Positions 32,242 to 39,931 of a stretch of 64,000 nt of DNA are shown piece by piece. Both the position numbers and the translations under genes were made by a program. The DNA is from Burkholderiales bacterium C2 (lineage in GTDB: Bacteria > Pseudomonadota > Gammaproteobacteria > Burkholderiales > Burkholderiaceae_C). Positions within the stretch are counted from its first letter, which is position 1; each line of letters starts with the position of its first letter. The stretch is from positions 310,001-374,000 of the forward strand of contig SCOI01000001.1 in NCBI GenBank assembly GCA_005503085.1, read 5' to 3'. The notes below the pieces were generated by a model. That model was not told where the DNA came from and did not search any database. It worked only from the letters and a program-made list of their open reading frames with translations.

Positions 32242-34452
32242 CTACCCCGAAAAACTCCTGATCTGCGCATACAGCCCCGCCGCCCTGCGCGTCGAGTTCT
32301 CCAGTTCCTGCAGCAGCGGCGCGACCGGCGGGCCGCCGCGGGCGTCGGCGATGTCCATCGCGGCGAGGCTGGCGTTGGTGAGGATGGCGGCGATCACGCC
32401 GTCGGGCTCGCTGGCTTCGCTGCGGGTGTGCTGCGCGGCCAGGCGCAGGGTGCTCTCCAGGTTGAGCCGGGCGGTGTCGGCGCGGCGGGCTTCGCGCAGG
32501 TCGAGCAGGGTCAAGACATAGCCCAGCGCCTGGCCGTCGCGGCCGCTGACCGGCTCGGCATGCACGGCCATCGGCACCCGCGTGTCACCAGCGCCGAGCA
32601 GATCGAGTTCGCGGCGCCAGCCGTGCTGGGAGCGGCGCATCTCGGCCAGGGCTTGCTGCACGGCGGGGGCGGCGGCGAACAGGCCGGCGATCTCGCTGCC
32701 CTTCTCGACCGGCGCGCCGCGCAGGCCCGCCAGGGCCTCGTTGGCGAACACCACGCGGCCCTCGGCATTGGCCACCAGCACCGGCTCGCGCGAGCCGGCC
32801 ACCGCGCCACGGATCTGCACCAGCTGATGCTCGGCGATCAGCAATCGCACCGCCTGCACCTGCACGATGATGTCCACCAGGGCCACGCCGATGCCGCGCG
32901 CCAGCGCCAGCTCGGTGCTCGACCAGGGCACGGCCGTGCCGCGCACGATCTCGGACCAGGCCGCGAAGGAGCGGCGCGGCGACAGCTCCAGCGGGTTGTT
33001 GGCCACCATGGGCTTGGACGGATCGCCGGCCCAGGTGACGCTTTGCAGCTGCTCCTTGCGGAACCACATCAGCCAGTCGGGGCTGTTGGTGGACAGGCGC
33101 ACGGCCAGCACGCCGCTGGCCGTCGGCGTGAGGCTGGCCAGCGCCGGGTTCGCCTGGCCGACCGAGGCGCAGGCAAAGGGCTCATCAACAGGCACCGGCT
33201 GCTGCTGATCCTGCACCCAGGCCAGCAGCGCACGCAGCTCGGGCGTGGACGGCGTCTCGCCCGAAACCAGCACCTCGCCCTCGCAGAACAGCGCCGCGCC
33301 GGTGGCGTCCAGCGGCTGCAGCAGGGTGCGCGGGTTGCGGAACAAGGCATAGCGCCAGTCGCCCTCGGTCGAGGTGGCCTCGACCAGGCGCTGTTCCAGC
33401 CGGCGCACCATCAGCGCCACCTGGGCATGGGCATAGTTCTCGATGGCCGAGATGCGGGTGGAGGCCACCTCGGCCAGCAGATCGGCGGCCGCGCGCAGCG
33501 TGCAGCGCAGATGGCGTGGCGAGTAGTGATGGCAGGCGATCAGGCCCCAGAGCTGACCCTCGCGCACCAGCGAGGCGGTCAGCGTGGCCGTCACGCCCAT
33601 ATTGCGCAGGTATTGCAGATGGATGGGCGACATGCTGCGCAGCTGGCACAGCGACATGTCCAGCGGCGCGCCGGTCTCGGGCCGCAGCGCCGGCAGCAGC
33701 GGGGCCTGCTGCGCGTTCACATCGACCAGCATGCGCACCCGGTTGAGCAGATACAGCGCGCGGGCGCGCTGCGGGATGTCGCTGGCCGGGTAGTGGTGGC
33801 CCAGCAGCGACTCCAGCCGCGGGTGCCGTGCCTCGGCGATCACCTTGCCATGGCCGTCGGGGTCGAATTTGTAGACCACCACGCGGTCATAGCCGGTCAG
33901 ATGGCGCAGCACCTCGACCACCGCATCGGCCAGCACACCCACCGAGGGCGCGGCCCCGAAGCGCTGCAAGGCGTCGGACAGCGTGGTGGCCATCAGCTCG
34001 GGGGCCAGGTCTTGCAGTTCCAGGCCACCGGTTTCGGCTGAGGCCGAGGTCGTCGCCGGCTCCAGCTCCAGCACCAGCCCGCCCTCGGCCAGCCGGTGCA
34101 GCGCGCCGTCGAAACGGCGACCCGCCGGCCCGATGCAGCACTGCAGCACCACCGCCTCGCGCAGATCGGCGTGGCCGCCTGGATGCTGTTGCGGCTGCAG
34201 CAGCGCCGCCACCCGCTCGGCCACATCGCCGCCCAGCAGCGCCAGCGGCCGCTGCAACAGGGCCTCGGCCGGCAGGCCCAACAGGCGCGCGACATTGCCA
34301 CTGCACTGCTGCACCTGCAGATCGGCGCTCTCGCGCAAGACCAGCAGCGCGCCATGCGGCTGCACCGAGCCGGCCAGATGGATCAGCTCGCGTTCGCAGT
34401 TGCTGAGGTCGGCCTGGCCGAAGGCGGGTGCCACTTGCTTCGAGGCTTGCAT
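32242..34452 (-). CDS. bphP: Bacteriophytochrome (PAS-GAF-PHY-PAS-helical output)
   Basis: 736-aa red/far-red photoreceptor. Biliverdin-binding Cys19 lies in LSNCERELIHLAGS; a PAS domain covers about 20-130. The GAF domain (about 150-310) has YPASDIPQRARALY (Asp225), SPIHLQYLRNMGV (His278) and CHHYSPRH. The PHY domain (about 320-530) has the tongue motif SPRRSF (492-496). A second PAS (about 553-650) and a two-helix tail (about 685-736) follow; no histidine-kinase catalytic domain is present. This is the architecture of RpBphP1/BrBphP, which acts by sequestering PpsR2, and a PpsR2 gene lies 29 bp upstream on the same strand. Confidence 0.94.
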   Translation of the reverse strand: MQASKQVAPAFGQADLSNCERELIHLAGSVQPHGALLVLRESADLQVQQCSGNVARLLGLPAEALLQRPLALLGGDVAERVAALLQPQQHPGGHADLREAVVLQCCIGPAGRRFDGALHRLAEGGLVLELEPATTSASAETGGLELQDLAPELMATTLSDALQRFGAAPSVGVLADAVVEVLRHLTGYDRVVVYKFDPDGHGKVIAEARHPRLESLLGHHYPASDIPQRARALYLLNRVRMLVDVNAQQAPLLPALRPETGAPLDMSLCQLRSMSPIHLQYLRNMGVTATLTASLVREGQLWGLIACHHYSPRHLRCTLRAAADLLAEVASTRISAIENYAHAQVALMVRRLEQRLVEATSTEGDWRYALFRNPRTLLQPLDATGAALFCEGEVLVSGETPSTPELRALLAWVQDQQQPVPVDEPFACASVGQANPALASLTPTASGVLAVRLSTNSPDWLMWFRKEQLQSVTWAGDPSKPMVANNPLELSPRRSFAAWSEIVRGTAVPWSSTELALARGIGVALVDIIVQVQAVRLLIAEHQLVQIRGAVAGSREPVLVANAEGRVVFANEALAGLRGAPVEKGSEIAGLFAAAPAVQQALAEMRRSQHGWRRELDLLGAGDTRVPMAVHAEPVSGRDGQALGYVLTLLDLREARRADTARLNLESTLRLAAQHTRSEASEPDGVIAAILTNASLAAMDIADARGGPPVAPLLQELENSTRRAAGLYAQIRSFSG

Positions 34453-34481
34453 CGATGCGTGCTGCGTCGTTCAGTCTTGCT

Positions 34482-35906
34482 TCAGTTGATCAGGTGCGTG
34501 GATCCGCCGTTGCCCGGCAGATAGCCCAGCCCCGACAGCCCATGCCGCTGCATGCGCAGGCCCAGCGCCTCGCTCGTCATGCCCAGGGCCTCGGCCGCCG
34601 CGTCGCGCCGGCCGCCGCTGCGCAGCAAGGCGCTGGCGATCAGCTGCCGCTCGGCCCGATGCGCCACCTCCACCAGCAAGTCCGCCAACGGTACCTGACC
34701 GACCTGGTCGAGCAAGCCGGCCAGCACATCGTCGCCAGCCATCTGCAGCGGCATCGCCGGCCCGCCCGGCCGCAGGATGAAGCCCAGGCAGGCCTGCTCG
34801 CCCTCGGTCATCAGCGCGGCGGTGACCTGCACGGTCAGCGGCTCGCCGCTGGGCGAACCGACCTCCAGCGAGGCGCTGCTGACGATGCCGGTACTGCGCA
34901 CCCGCTCAATCATCTGCGCCCAGCCGCCGTCGGCGTCGAGCAGCAGCTCGGACAGAGCCCGGCCGCGCAGCGCCAGCTCGTTGGCCTGATGGGCCAGGCG
35001 CAGAAAGGCCGGGTTGGCCATCAGCACGGCGCCCGCAGAGTCGGTGATGACCACCGCATCGGGCGTGGTCTCGACAAACTCCGCCATGCGCGCCAGCGCC
35101 AGGCTGTCGGCGCTGGCCGCATCCTCGCGACGCGCCCGCACCAGAATCAGCTGGGCCTCATCGGCCCGGAAGGGGGTGGCCGAGATGTCCAGCGCGCCGG
35201 CCGGGCCGCGCACGCGGATCTCGCCGGCGCGGCCGCTGCTGCGCGCCGTGGCCAGCAGCTCCAGCACCGCCGCCCGCGCCGAGGGCGGCAGACTCTCGCT
35301 CAGCGGCCGGCCCTGGATCGGGCCAGCGTCATGGCCGAGCAGCGCGGCGCTGGCCGCATTGGCCTCCAGCACCTTCAGGCTCAAGGCGTCCAGCACCAGC
35401 ACCGCGTCATTGGCGACCTGGAACAGCAGCTGATAGCGGCTCTCGGCCTGGCGGCGGCTCCAGAAATGGCGCTCCATGTCCTGCTGCGCTTCGACAAAGC
35501 GCTGCTGGATTGCGGCGACCGCGCGCAGATCGCGGCCGACCGCCAGCACCGGGCCGTCGGCGCCCAGCCGTATCGCCGCCCAGGTCAGCGGCAACTCCTG
35601 GCCGCCCTGGGCCGGATGGCTGACCTCGCGCCGGCGCGAGACCACGCCCTCGTTCGTGACCTCATCGAGCAGGGACTGGATCTTGCCGCGGGTGCTGGCG
35701 GTGACCGTGTCGACCCAGCGCTGGCCGACCCAGTCGCCACAGCCCTGCGCCTGCACGGCCTGGCCCTCGGCCACGGCCGAGATCACGCCGTCCTTGTCGA
35801 TGACCAGGGCGATATCGCTGGCCACCCGCGCAATGGTGTTGGCCAGTTCGCTGGCCAGGGGCGACAGCGCGCTGAGATCGGAGGGGTCTTCGGAAGCTGT
35901 GGACAC
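34482..35906 (-). CDS. ppsR2: Second PpsR-type regulator (PpsR2), divergent
   Basis: 474 aa with the PpsR layout: N-domain about 18-130 (ASELANTIARVASDIALVID), glutamine-linker helix about 130-155, PAS1 about 158-262, PAS2 about 278-380, HTH region about 415-456. The GTG at 35906 is the best start; it gives the usual PpsR N-terminus. Unlike PpsR1, the position of the redox cysteine before the HTH is Leu422, and the recognition helix reads TSEALGLRMQRHG rather than SRQSLYVKLRRYG. The gene sits between pufC and bphP, so light control through BphP is likely. DNA specificity may differ from that of PpsR1. Confidence 0.88.
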   Translation of the reverse strand: MSTASEDPSDLSALSPLASELANTIARVASDIALVIDKDGVISAVAEGQAVQAQGCGDWVGQRWVDTVTASTRGKIQSLLDEVTNEGVVSRRREVSHPAQGGQELPLTWAAIRLGADGPVLAVGRDLRAVAAIQQRFVEAQQDMERHFWSRRQAESRYQLLFQVANDAVLVLDALSLKVLEANAASAALLGHDAGPIQGRPLSESLPPSARAAVLELLATARSSGRAGEIRVRGPAGALDISATPFRADEAQLILVRARREDAASADSLALARMAEFVETTPDAVVITDSAGAVLMANPAFLRLAHQANELALRGRALSELLLDADGGWAQMIERVRSTGIVSSASLEVGSPSGEPLTVQVTAALMTEGEQACLGFILRPGGPAMPLQMAGDDVLAGLLDQVGQVPLADLLVEVAHRAERQLIASALLRSGGRRDAAAEALGMTSEALGLRMQRHGLSGLGYLPGNGGSTHLIN

Positions 35907-36043
35907 CTGAGGCGGCCTCGATCGAGTGATGAAGCCCGGGCGCCAGCGCTGGCGCGGCGCCCGGAGATACTGCTTGAACTTATCACAGACAGCTGGATCG
36001 TAGGCCTGCCCGGCCCCTGCCGGAAACCCGCGTTTTTTACTGT

Positions 36044-37147
36044 TCAGCCCGGAGTTGCCGGCTTGGCCGGCGTCGCCGGCAGGACTTCCAGCGCCTTCAG
36101 GTCGTCGGTGCTGAGGGCCGTGCCGGCCGCCGGCGTCGGGCCGGTCTTGACCTGCAATTCGGGGTGATGCTTGGCCATCTCGGCGCCATACAGCGGCTTG
36201 TGCGCGCCCTGGTGGCAGGTGGCGCAGTTGACCTTGGCGACATCGCCGCCCGGCCCCAGGCGCGCGACCGGGAATGTGTCGGTCAGCGGCAGCATATGCT
36301 CCAGATTCAACTCGCGCGCCATGCGTATGCCATGCCAGGCGCTCAGGCGCGGCGGCGAGCTGTTGTCCCACTCGCCGAAGGCGCGGGTGTTGTGGCACTG
36401 GGTGCAGTTGACGTTCAGCGATTTGGACATGTGCATCATCAGGCTGTAGGTCCACTCGGTCTGCTTGATCGATTGCCGGTTGCCGTCCGGCAGGGCCTGC
36501 TTGCCGGCCACGCGTATCGGCGCGTCGCCGAGCAGGAAGGCGCTGAAGGGATCGTTGGGCAGGGACGCCAGACCGACGCTGGCCGCCGGCGCGTTCTGGC
36601 CCGCCAGATTGCCGGCGAAGTTGTTCTCGCCCTTGGGCGCCAGCGGCTGGAACCAGACCTCCTTGGGCACCGGCTCGCCGCGGTGGCAGGTGAAGCAGGT
36701 GACGCCGGTCTTGGCGACATGGCTTTGCCAGTCGCTGTTGATCTTCTGCGTCATCTGCAGCATGCGGCGCGCGACGACCTTGGTGTAGAGCGAGTCATCG
36801 GCGAAGTTCTGCACATTGTGGCAATGCACGCAGCCCTGCTTGGGCGACACCCAGTTGGTCATCGCCACCATGGTGCGGCTGAACTCGGCCACGCTCTGGT
36901 CGCCCAGCACCTTGACGTTCTGGTAGACCTGCCCGGCCTTGGGGCCGTCGGGCGAGGCCGGCTCCAGCGGCGCCGGTGCCTCGTGCAGGGCGGCCTGCTC
37001 GGCCATCAGGCGCGGGTTGTAGACCTGCTCCATGCCGGTGCCGCGGTAGCCGCGCTGCACCGTGTCGACCGGCGGCCGCTCGCAAGCCGCGAGCAGCGTG
37101 CACAGCAGGCCCAGCCCGATGAGGCGCAAGGATTGTCGATTCATCAT
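36044..37147 (-). CDS. pufC: Reaction-centre tetrahaem cytochrome subunit PufC
   Basis: 367-aa periplasmic cytochrome that re-reduces the special pair. A lipoprotein signal with lipobox LAAC puts the lipid anchor on Cys22. Four c-type haem motifs are present: CVHCH (106-110), CFTCH (151-155), CTQCH (248-252) and CATCH (308-312). Methionine ligands are visible in RRMLQMTQKI and LMMHMSKSL. The start is the first of two ATG codons, after GGAGA with 6-nt spacing. A Pro/Ala-rich tail ends the protein. The HiPIP at 8409-8714 is its likely electron donor. Confidence 0.96.
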   Translation of the reverse strand: MMNRQSLRLIGLGLLCTLLAACERPPVDTVQRGYRGTGMEQVYNPRLMAEQAALHEAPAPLEPASPDGPKAGQVYQNVKVLGDQSVAEFSRTMVAMTNWVSPKQGCVHCHNVQNFADDSLYTKVVARRMLQMTQKINSDWQSHVAKTGVTCFTCHRGEPVPKEVWFQPLAPKGENNFAGNLAGQNAPAASVGLASLPNDPFSAFLLGDAPIRVAGKQALPDGNRQSIKQTEWTYSLMMHMSKSLNVNCTQCHNTRAFGEWDNSSPPRLSAWHGIRMARELNLEHMLPLTDTFPVARLGPGGDVAKVNCATCHQGAHKPLYGAEMAKHHPELQVKTGPTPAAGTALSTDDLKALEVLPATPAKPATPG

Positions 37148-37305
37148 GGCTGCTCTCCAGTCAACAAGGCGCCGGGCTGCACCGCCACCGGCATTTGCGC
37201 CGGCAATTGCGCCTGGATGGCCAGGCTCAGCGACGCTCCGCCGAAACCATTGCGCAGCAGGGTCCAGCAGGCGGCGCACCAGTGGTTCAGATGCTGGCGG
37301 CTCAT
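37144..37305 (-). CDS. Small ORF (53 aa) bridging pufM and pufC
   Basis: 53-codon frame that starts at an ATG overlapping the pufM stop (ATGA) and ends at a TGA overlapping the pufC start. GGGAG lies 7 nt upstream of its ATG, inside the last pufM codons. The product begins [17 protein letters not shown] and has a Cys-Ala-Ala-Cys motif, a moderately hydrophobic middle and a Pro/Ala-rich end. Third positions are GC-rich, as in real genes here. No family is recognised. It occupies the place of pufX in Rhodobacter, but no sequence likeness to PufX is evident. It could also be a spacer ORF translated only for coupling. Confidence 0.5.
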   Translation of the reverse strand: MSRQHLNHWCAACWTLLRNGFGGASLSLAIQAQLPAQMPVAVQPGALLTGEQP

Positions 37306-38279
37306 GGCTTGGCTCCCAGCACGGCCGGATCGACGATGGGCTGGAACACCGCCGGGTACAGCGGCGCGACGCCATGCTTGACGGCCCACAGATACCAGTT
37401 GTCCACCACGGTGCCGGTCAAGAGGATGCCGATGCCGCCGGTCAGCGGGCACAGCACGGCAAACCACCAGGCCCAGCGGTGGATGGATTCCATCGTCGCG
37501 TTGAAGCCCATGGTCCAGCGCCAGAACAGCGCGGCCCGTTCGCTGGCCGTGCCGCGGTCGGTGATCTGCTCGATCTCGCGCTCGCCGCCGAAGCGGCTGA
37601 CCGCCAGGATGGTGGCGCCATGCATCGCGAACAGCAGCGTGCTGCCGTACAGAAAGGCGATGCTGAGCATGTGGAAGGGGTTGTAGAACAGATTGCCGTA
37701 GCGCAGCGAGAAGGCCGCCGTCCAGTCCAGGTGCGGGAAGATGCCGAAGGGCACCGCCTCGCCCCAGCTGCCCATCAGGATGGGTCGGATGAAGCCCAGC
37801 ACCAGGTAGAGCCAGATGGCCGCGGCGAAGGCCCAGGCCACATGGGTGCCCATGCCGAGCTTGCGGGCACGCCGGTACATGCGGGCCCACCACAGCAGGA
37901 TGGCCATGGTCAGGAAGAAGCCGGCCAGCAGCCACCAGCCGCCCTGGTTCAGCGGCGGCAGCGACAGGCCGTAGGCCGGCGGCGGCGGCTCCAGCGCCAG
38001 CCAGAACAGCTGGCGGGCGAACTGCACCGGATCCCAGCCGACCGAGGCCCACATATTCAGGCCGATGATCTCGATGGCGATAAAGCCGCAGATCAGCGAG
38101 GCGATGCCCAGCCAGCCCAGGTAGATCGGCCCGATCTGCGCATCACCGAGGCGCCCCAGCCAATGCCAGTGCGCCCCCCTGCCCTCGCGCTGGTACTCGT
38201 CGCGCCCCAGCGGCACGCCGGGATAGGACGGCGCCGCGACCTGGACGCTGGTGAAAAGATTCTGATATTCCGCAGCCAT
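37302..38279 (-). CDS. pufM: Reaction centre M subunit PufM
   Basis: 325-aa reaction-centre M subunit with five membrane helices. Family features include [45 protein letters not shown] with the bacteriochlorophyll/iron histidines, the ETTxxxR-like [14 protein letters not shown] region and [22 protein letters not shown]. Starts at 38279 after AGGAG, 31 bp beyond pufL. Confidence 0.98.
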   Translation of the reverse strand: MAAEYQNLFTSVQVAAPSYPGVPLGRDEYQREGRGAHWHWLGRLGDAQIGPIYLGWLGIASLICGFIAIEIIGLNMWASVGWDPVQFARQLFWLALEPPPPAYGLSLPPLNQGGWWLLAGFFLTMAILLWWARMYRRARKLGMGTHVAWAFAAAIWLYLVLGFIRPILMGSWGEAVPFGIFPHLDWTAAFSLRYGNLFYNPFHMLSIAFLYGSTLLFAMHGATILAVSRFGGEREIEQITDRGTASERAALFWRWTMGFNATMESIHRWAWWFAVLCPLTGGIGILLTGTVVDNWYLWAVKHGVAPLYPAVFQPIVDPAVLGAKP

Positions 38280-38310
38280 GATGAGTCTCCTCGGCTTGTT
38301 GGACTTGTGC

Positions 38311-39135
38311 TCAGCGCCAGACCGGCAGGTTCAGCCACCAGCTCCACCACTCGGGCCAGCCACGGGTCCAGAAGGGGCCGCTGATGACGATGCAGACCGC
38401 GCTCCAGAAGCCGGCCGACAGTGCCAGGAACAGGCCCAGGCGGTGGATGCCCAGGGTGCCGATCGAGTAGCCGATGGCATCGCGGAAGAAGGTGTTCTCG
38501 TGCTCGGCGGTCTTGACCACCTCGCCCTTGGCGGGGTTGGTGGCCGACAGGATCAGCGCGCCGTGCAGGCTCAGCGCGAAGGTGGTGGCGAAGAAGAAGC
38601 TCACCGCCAGCATATGCGCCGGGTTGTAATGGAAGTGCAGGTACTGGTAGCCGGTGTTGGACACCCAGTCCAGATGGCTCATGATGCCGTAGGGGAAGCC
38701 ATGGCCCCAGGCCCCCATCAGCGCGGGCCGTATCACCACCAGCGTGACATAAGCCAGGATGGCCACCGAGAAGGCGAAGGGCACGTGGTAGCCGATGCCC
38801 AGCTTGCGGCAGATCTCGACCTCGCGCAGCGCCCAGGAGACGAAGGAACCGATGGCGCAGACGGTGATCAGCTGCCACAGCCCGCCCTCCATCAACGGCG
38901 CCATGCCGAGACCGTATTTCAGGTCGGGCGGCGCGATATTGATCTGCCAGAGGTTCCAGGTGCCGCCCTGCGAGGCGCCCCAGACAATCAGCAGGATGCC
39001 GACCAGCGAGAAGAACGCCGTGGTCACACCGAAGAAGCCGACATAGAACGGACCTACCCAGAAGTCGAACAAATCGCCTCCCAGCAAGGTGCCGCCGCGT
39101 ACGCGGTACTTTCTCTCGAAGTTCAGCATAGCCAT
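38311..39135 (-). CDS. pufL: Reaction centre L subunit PufL
   Basis: 274-aa L subunit with five membrane helices. Starts [20 protein letters not shown] and contains [17 protein letters not shown], the standard N-terminus, and [21 protein letters not shown] with pigment-binding histidines. The ATG at 39135 follows GAGG by 8 nt; an ATG 3 codons upstream is less likely from family comparison. The intercistronic hairpin with pufA lies just upstream. Confidence 0.98.
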   Translation of the reverse strand: MAMLNFERKYRVRGGTLLGGDLFDFWVGPFYVGFFGVTTAFFSLVGILLIVWGASQGGTWNLWQINIAPPDLKYGLGMAPLMEGGLWQLITVCAIGSFVSWALREVEICRKLGIGYHVPFAFSVAILAYVTLVVIRPALMGAWGHGFPYGIMSHLDWVSNTGYQYLHFHYNPAHMLAVSFFFATTFALSLHGALILSATNPAKGEVVKTAEHENTFFRDAIGYSIGTLGIHRLGLFLALSAGFWSAVCIVISGPFWTRGWPEWWSWWLNLPVWR

Positions 39136-39191
39136 GCTTGCCACCTCAGGTAGAGGGCGCCCGCGCCTGGCGGGGCCCTTTGCGGTCCGGA

Positions 39192-39219
39192 CACGGCGCG
39201 GGCCTCAACCCGCGCCGTG
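39192..39219 (-). terminator. pufA-pufL intercistronic hairpin
   Basis: CACGGCGCGGG and CCCGCGCCGTG form a perfect 11-bp stem with a 6-nt loop between pufA and pufL, with no T-run. In Rhodobacter the corresponding hairpin protects the 5' pufBA mRNA segment from 3' decay, which raises LH1 over RC. Here it would also protect orf74. Confidence 0.85.
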
Positions 39220-39243
39220 GCTTCGATGGGTCGAGGCCGGCGA

Positions 39244-39429
39244 CTACTTCGGCGCCGGTGCGGGCATCGATGAGTTCTGGCTCACCGCCTGCGTCCTGGG
39301 TCCATCGAGCCAGTTGAACTTGTTGGTACTCAAGAGCACGAAGTGAATCACCAGTGCCAGTACGAACAAGAAAGCGAACAAGGCGACCAGCGCTCGGCGC
39401 GGGTCGAACAGCAACCAAATTCTCCACAT
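39244..39429 (-). CDS. pufA: LH1 antenna alpha polypeptide PufA
   Basis: 61-aa antenna peptide with a single membrane helix. [18 protein letters not shown] starts the protein; the bacteriochlorophyll-ligating His is in [10 protein letters not shown], followed by NKFNWLDG. The tail is Ser/Pro/Ala-rich. AGGAGA lies 8 nt before the ATG at 39429. It is separated from pufB by orf74, which is not the usual pufBA arrangement. Confidence 0.96.
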   Translation of the reverse strand: MWRIWLLFDPRRALVALFAFLFVLALVIHFVLLSTNKFNWLDGPRTQAVSQNSSMPAPAPK

Positions 39430-39440
39430 GCTTATCTCTC

Positions 39441-39665
39441 CTAGTTAAGGTGCGACATGAAGGTGTAGACACCCGCCCTCACACCCTTGATCAGCGATTT
39501 CTCGCTCTCCGCGCCCGGGAACCAGCGACGCCACTTCAGCAACAGCAGCTGGGCGGCGACGGCGATCATCAGCACGAACACAAAACTCACGAAGAACAGC
39601 GCCTCGTAAGCCTTGGAGTCCTGCAAAGCCGCATGGTTGACGGGGACGGTGGTGATCTCAGCCAT
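39441..39665 (-). CDS. Beta-like LH1 paralogue without BChl ligand (orf74)
   Basis: 74 aa between pufB and pufA. AAGGAGG sits 6 nt before the ATG, the best ribosome-binding site in the operon. Residues 1-49 align to PufB without a gap, 13 identical, including F24, S27, F28, A35, V36, A38, L41, W45, R46 and W48. [12 protein letters not shown] faces [12 protein letters not shown]. The bacteriochlorophyll ligand His39 is Gln39 and His21 is Glu21. One membrane helix (about 22-43) is followed by a 25-residue basic tail ending [15 protein letters not shown]. It is 20 bp after pufB and 11 bp before pufA, so it shares their transcript. Likely an LH1-associated structural subunit; not recognised as any named family. 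Confidence 0.88.
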   Translation of the reverse strand: MAEITTVPVNHAALQDSKAYEALFFVSFVFVLMIAVAAQLLLLKWRRWFPGAESEKSLIKGVRAGVYTFMSHLN

Positions 39666-39685
39666 GACGGGCCTCCTTCAGCGAT

Positions 39686-39835
39686 TCAGAGCCAGGGACG
39701 CCACATCCACACCAGCACATGGGCGACCACGGCAACCGCCGTAAAGCCGATGAAGCTGGACATGAAAATGCCGTGGAATTCCCGGGCCTCGTTCTCAGTC
39801 AGCCCGGATAACGAGCCTGTTCTGTTGTCAGCCAT
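39686..39835 (-). CDS. pufB: LH1 antenna beta polypeptide PufB
   Basis: 49-aa antenna peptide. [17 protein letters not shown] precedes the membrane helix, and [12 protein letters not shown] gives the bacteriochlorophyll-ligating His39 and the conserved WRPW end. His21 in EFHGIF is the second conserved beta histidine. GAGGAG precedes the ATG at 39835 by 8 nt. First gene of the puf operon, 96 bp after bchZ on the same strand. Confidence 0.97.
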   Translation of the reverse strand: MADNRTGSLSGLTENEAREFHGIFMSSFIGFTAVAVVAHVLVWMWRPWL

Positions 39836-39870
39836 AGCGATAGCTCCTCAAAAAAGCCTTGCGGCCAGTA

Positions 39871-39889
39871 CCGCGCAGCTCCCGCGCGG
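39871..39889. other. Hairpin in the bchZ-pufB gap
   Basis: CCGCGC and GCGCGG flank a 7-nt loop. It could be an mRNA processing or stability element between bchZ and pufB. No PpsR palindrome is seen in this gap. Confidence 0.4.
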
Positions 39890-39931
39890 CAGGGACTTCC
39901 AGGGCAGAGAAGCCCCCGGCAAGACTTGTGT

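Noticed and set aside
39836-39931. Possible PpsR site upstream of pufB
   Set aside because: No TGT-N12-ACA or one-mismatch version was found; only a small hairpin. puf is probably read from bchC and from a promoter not recognised here.
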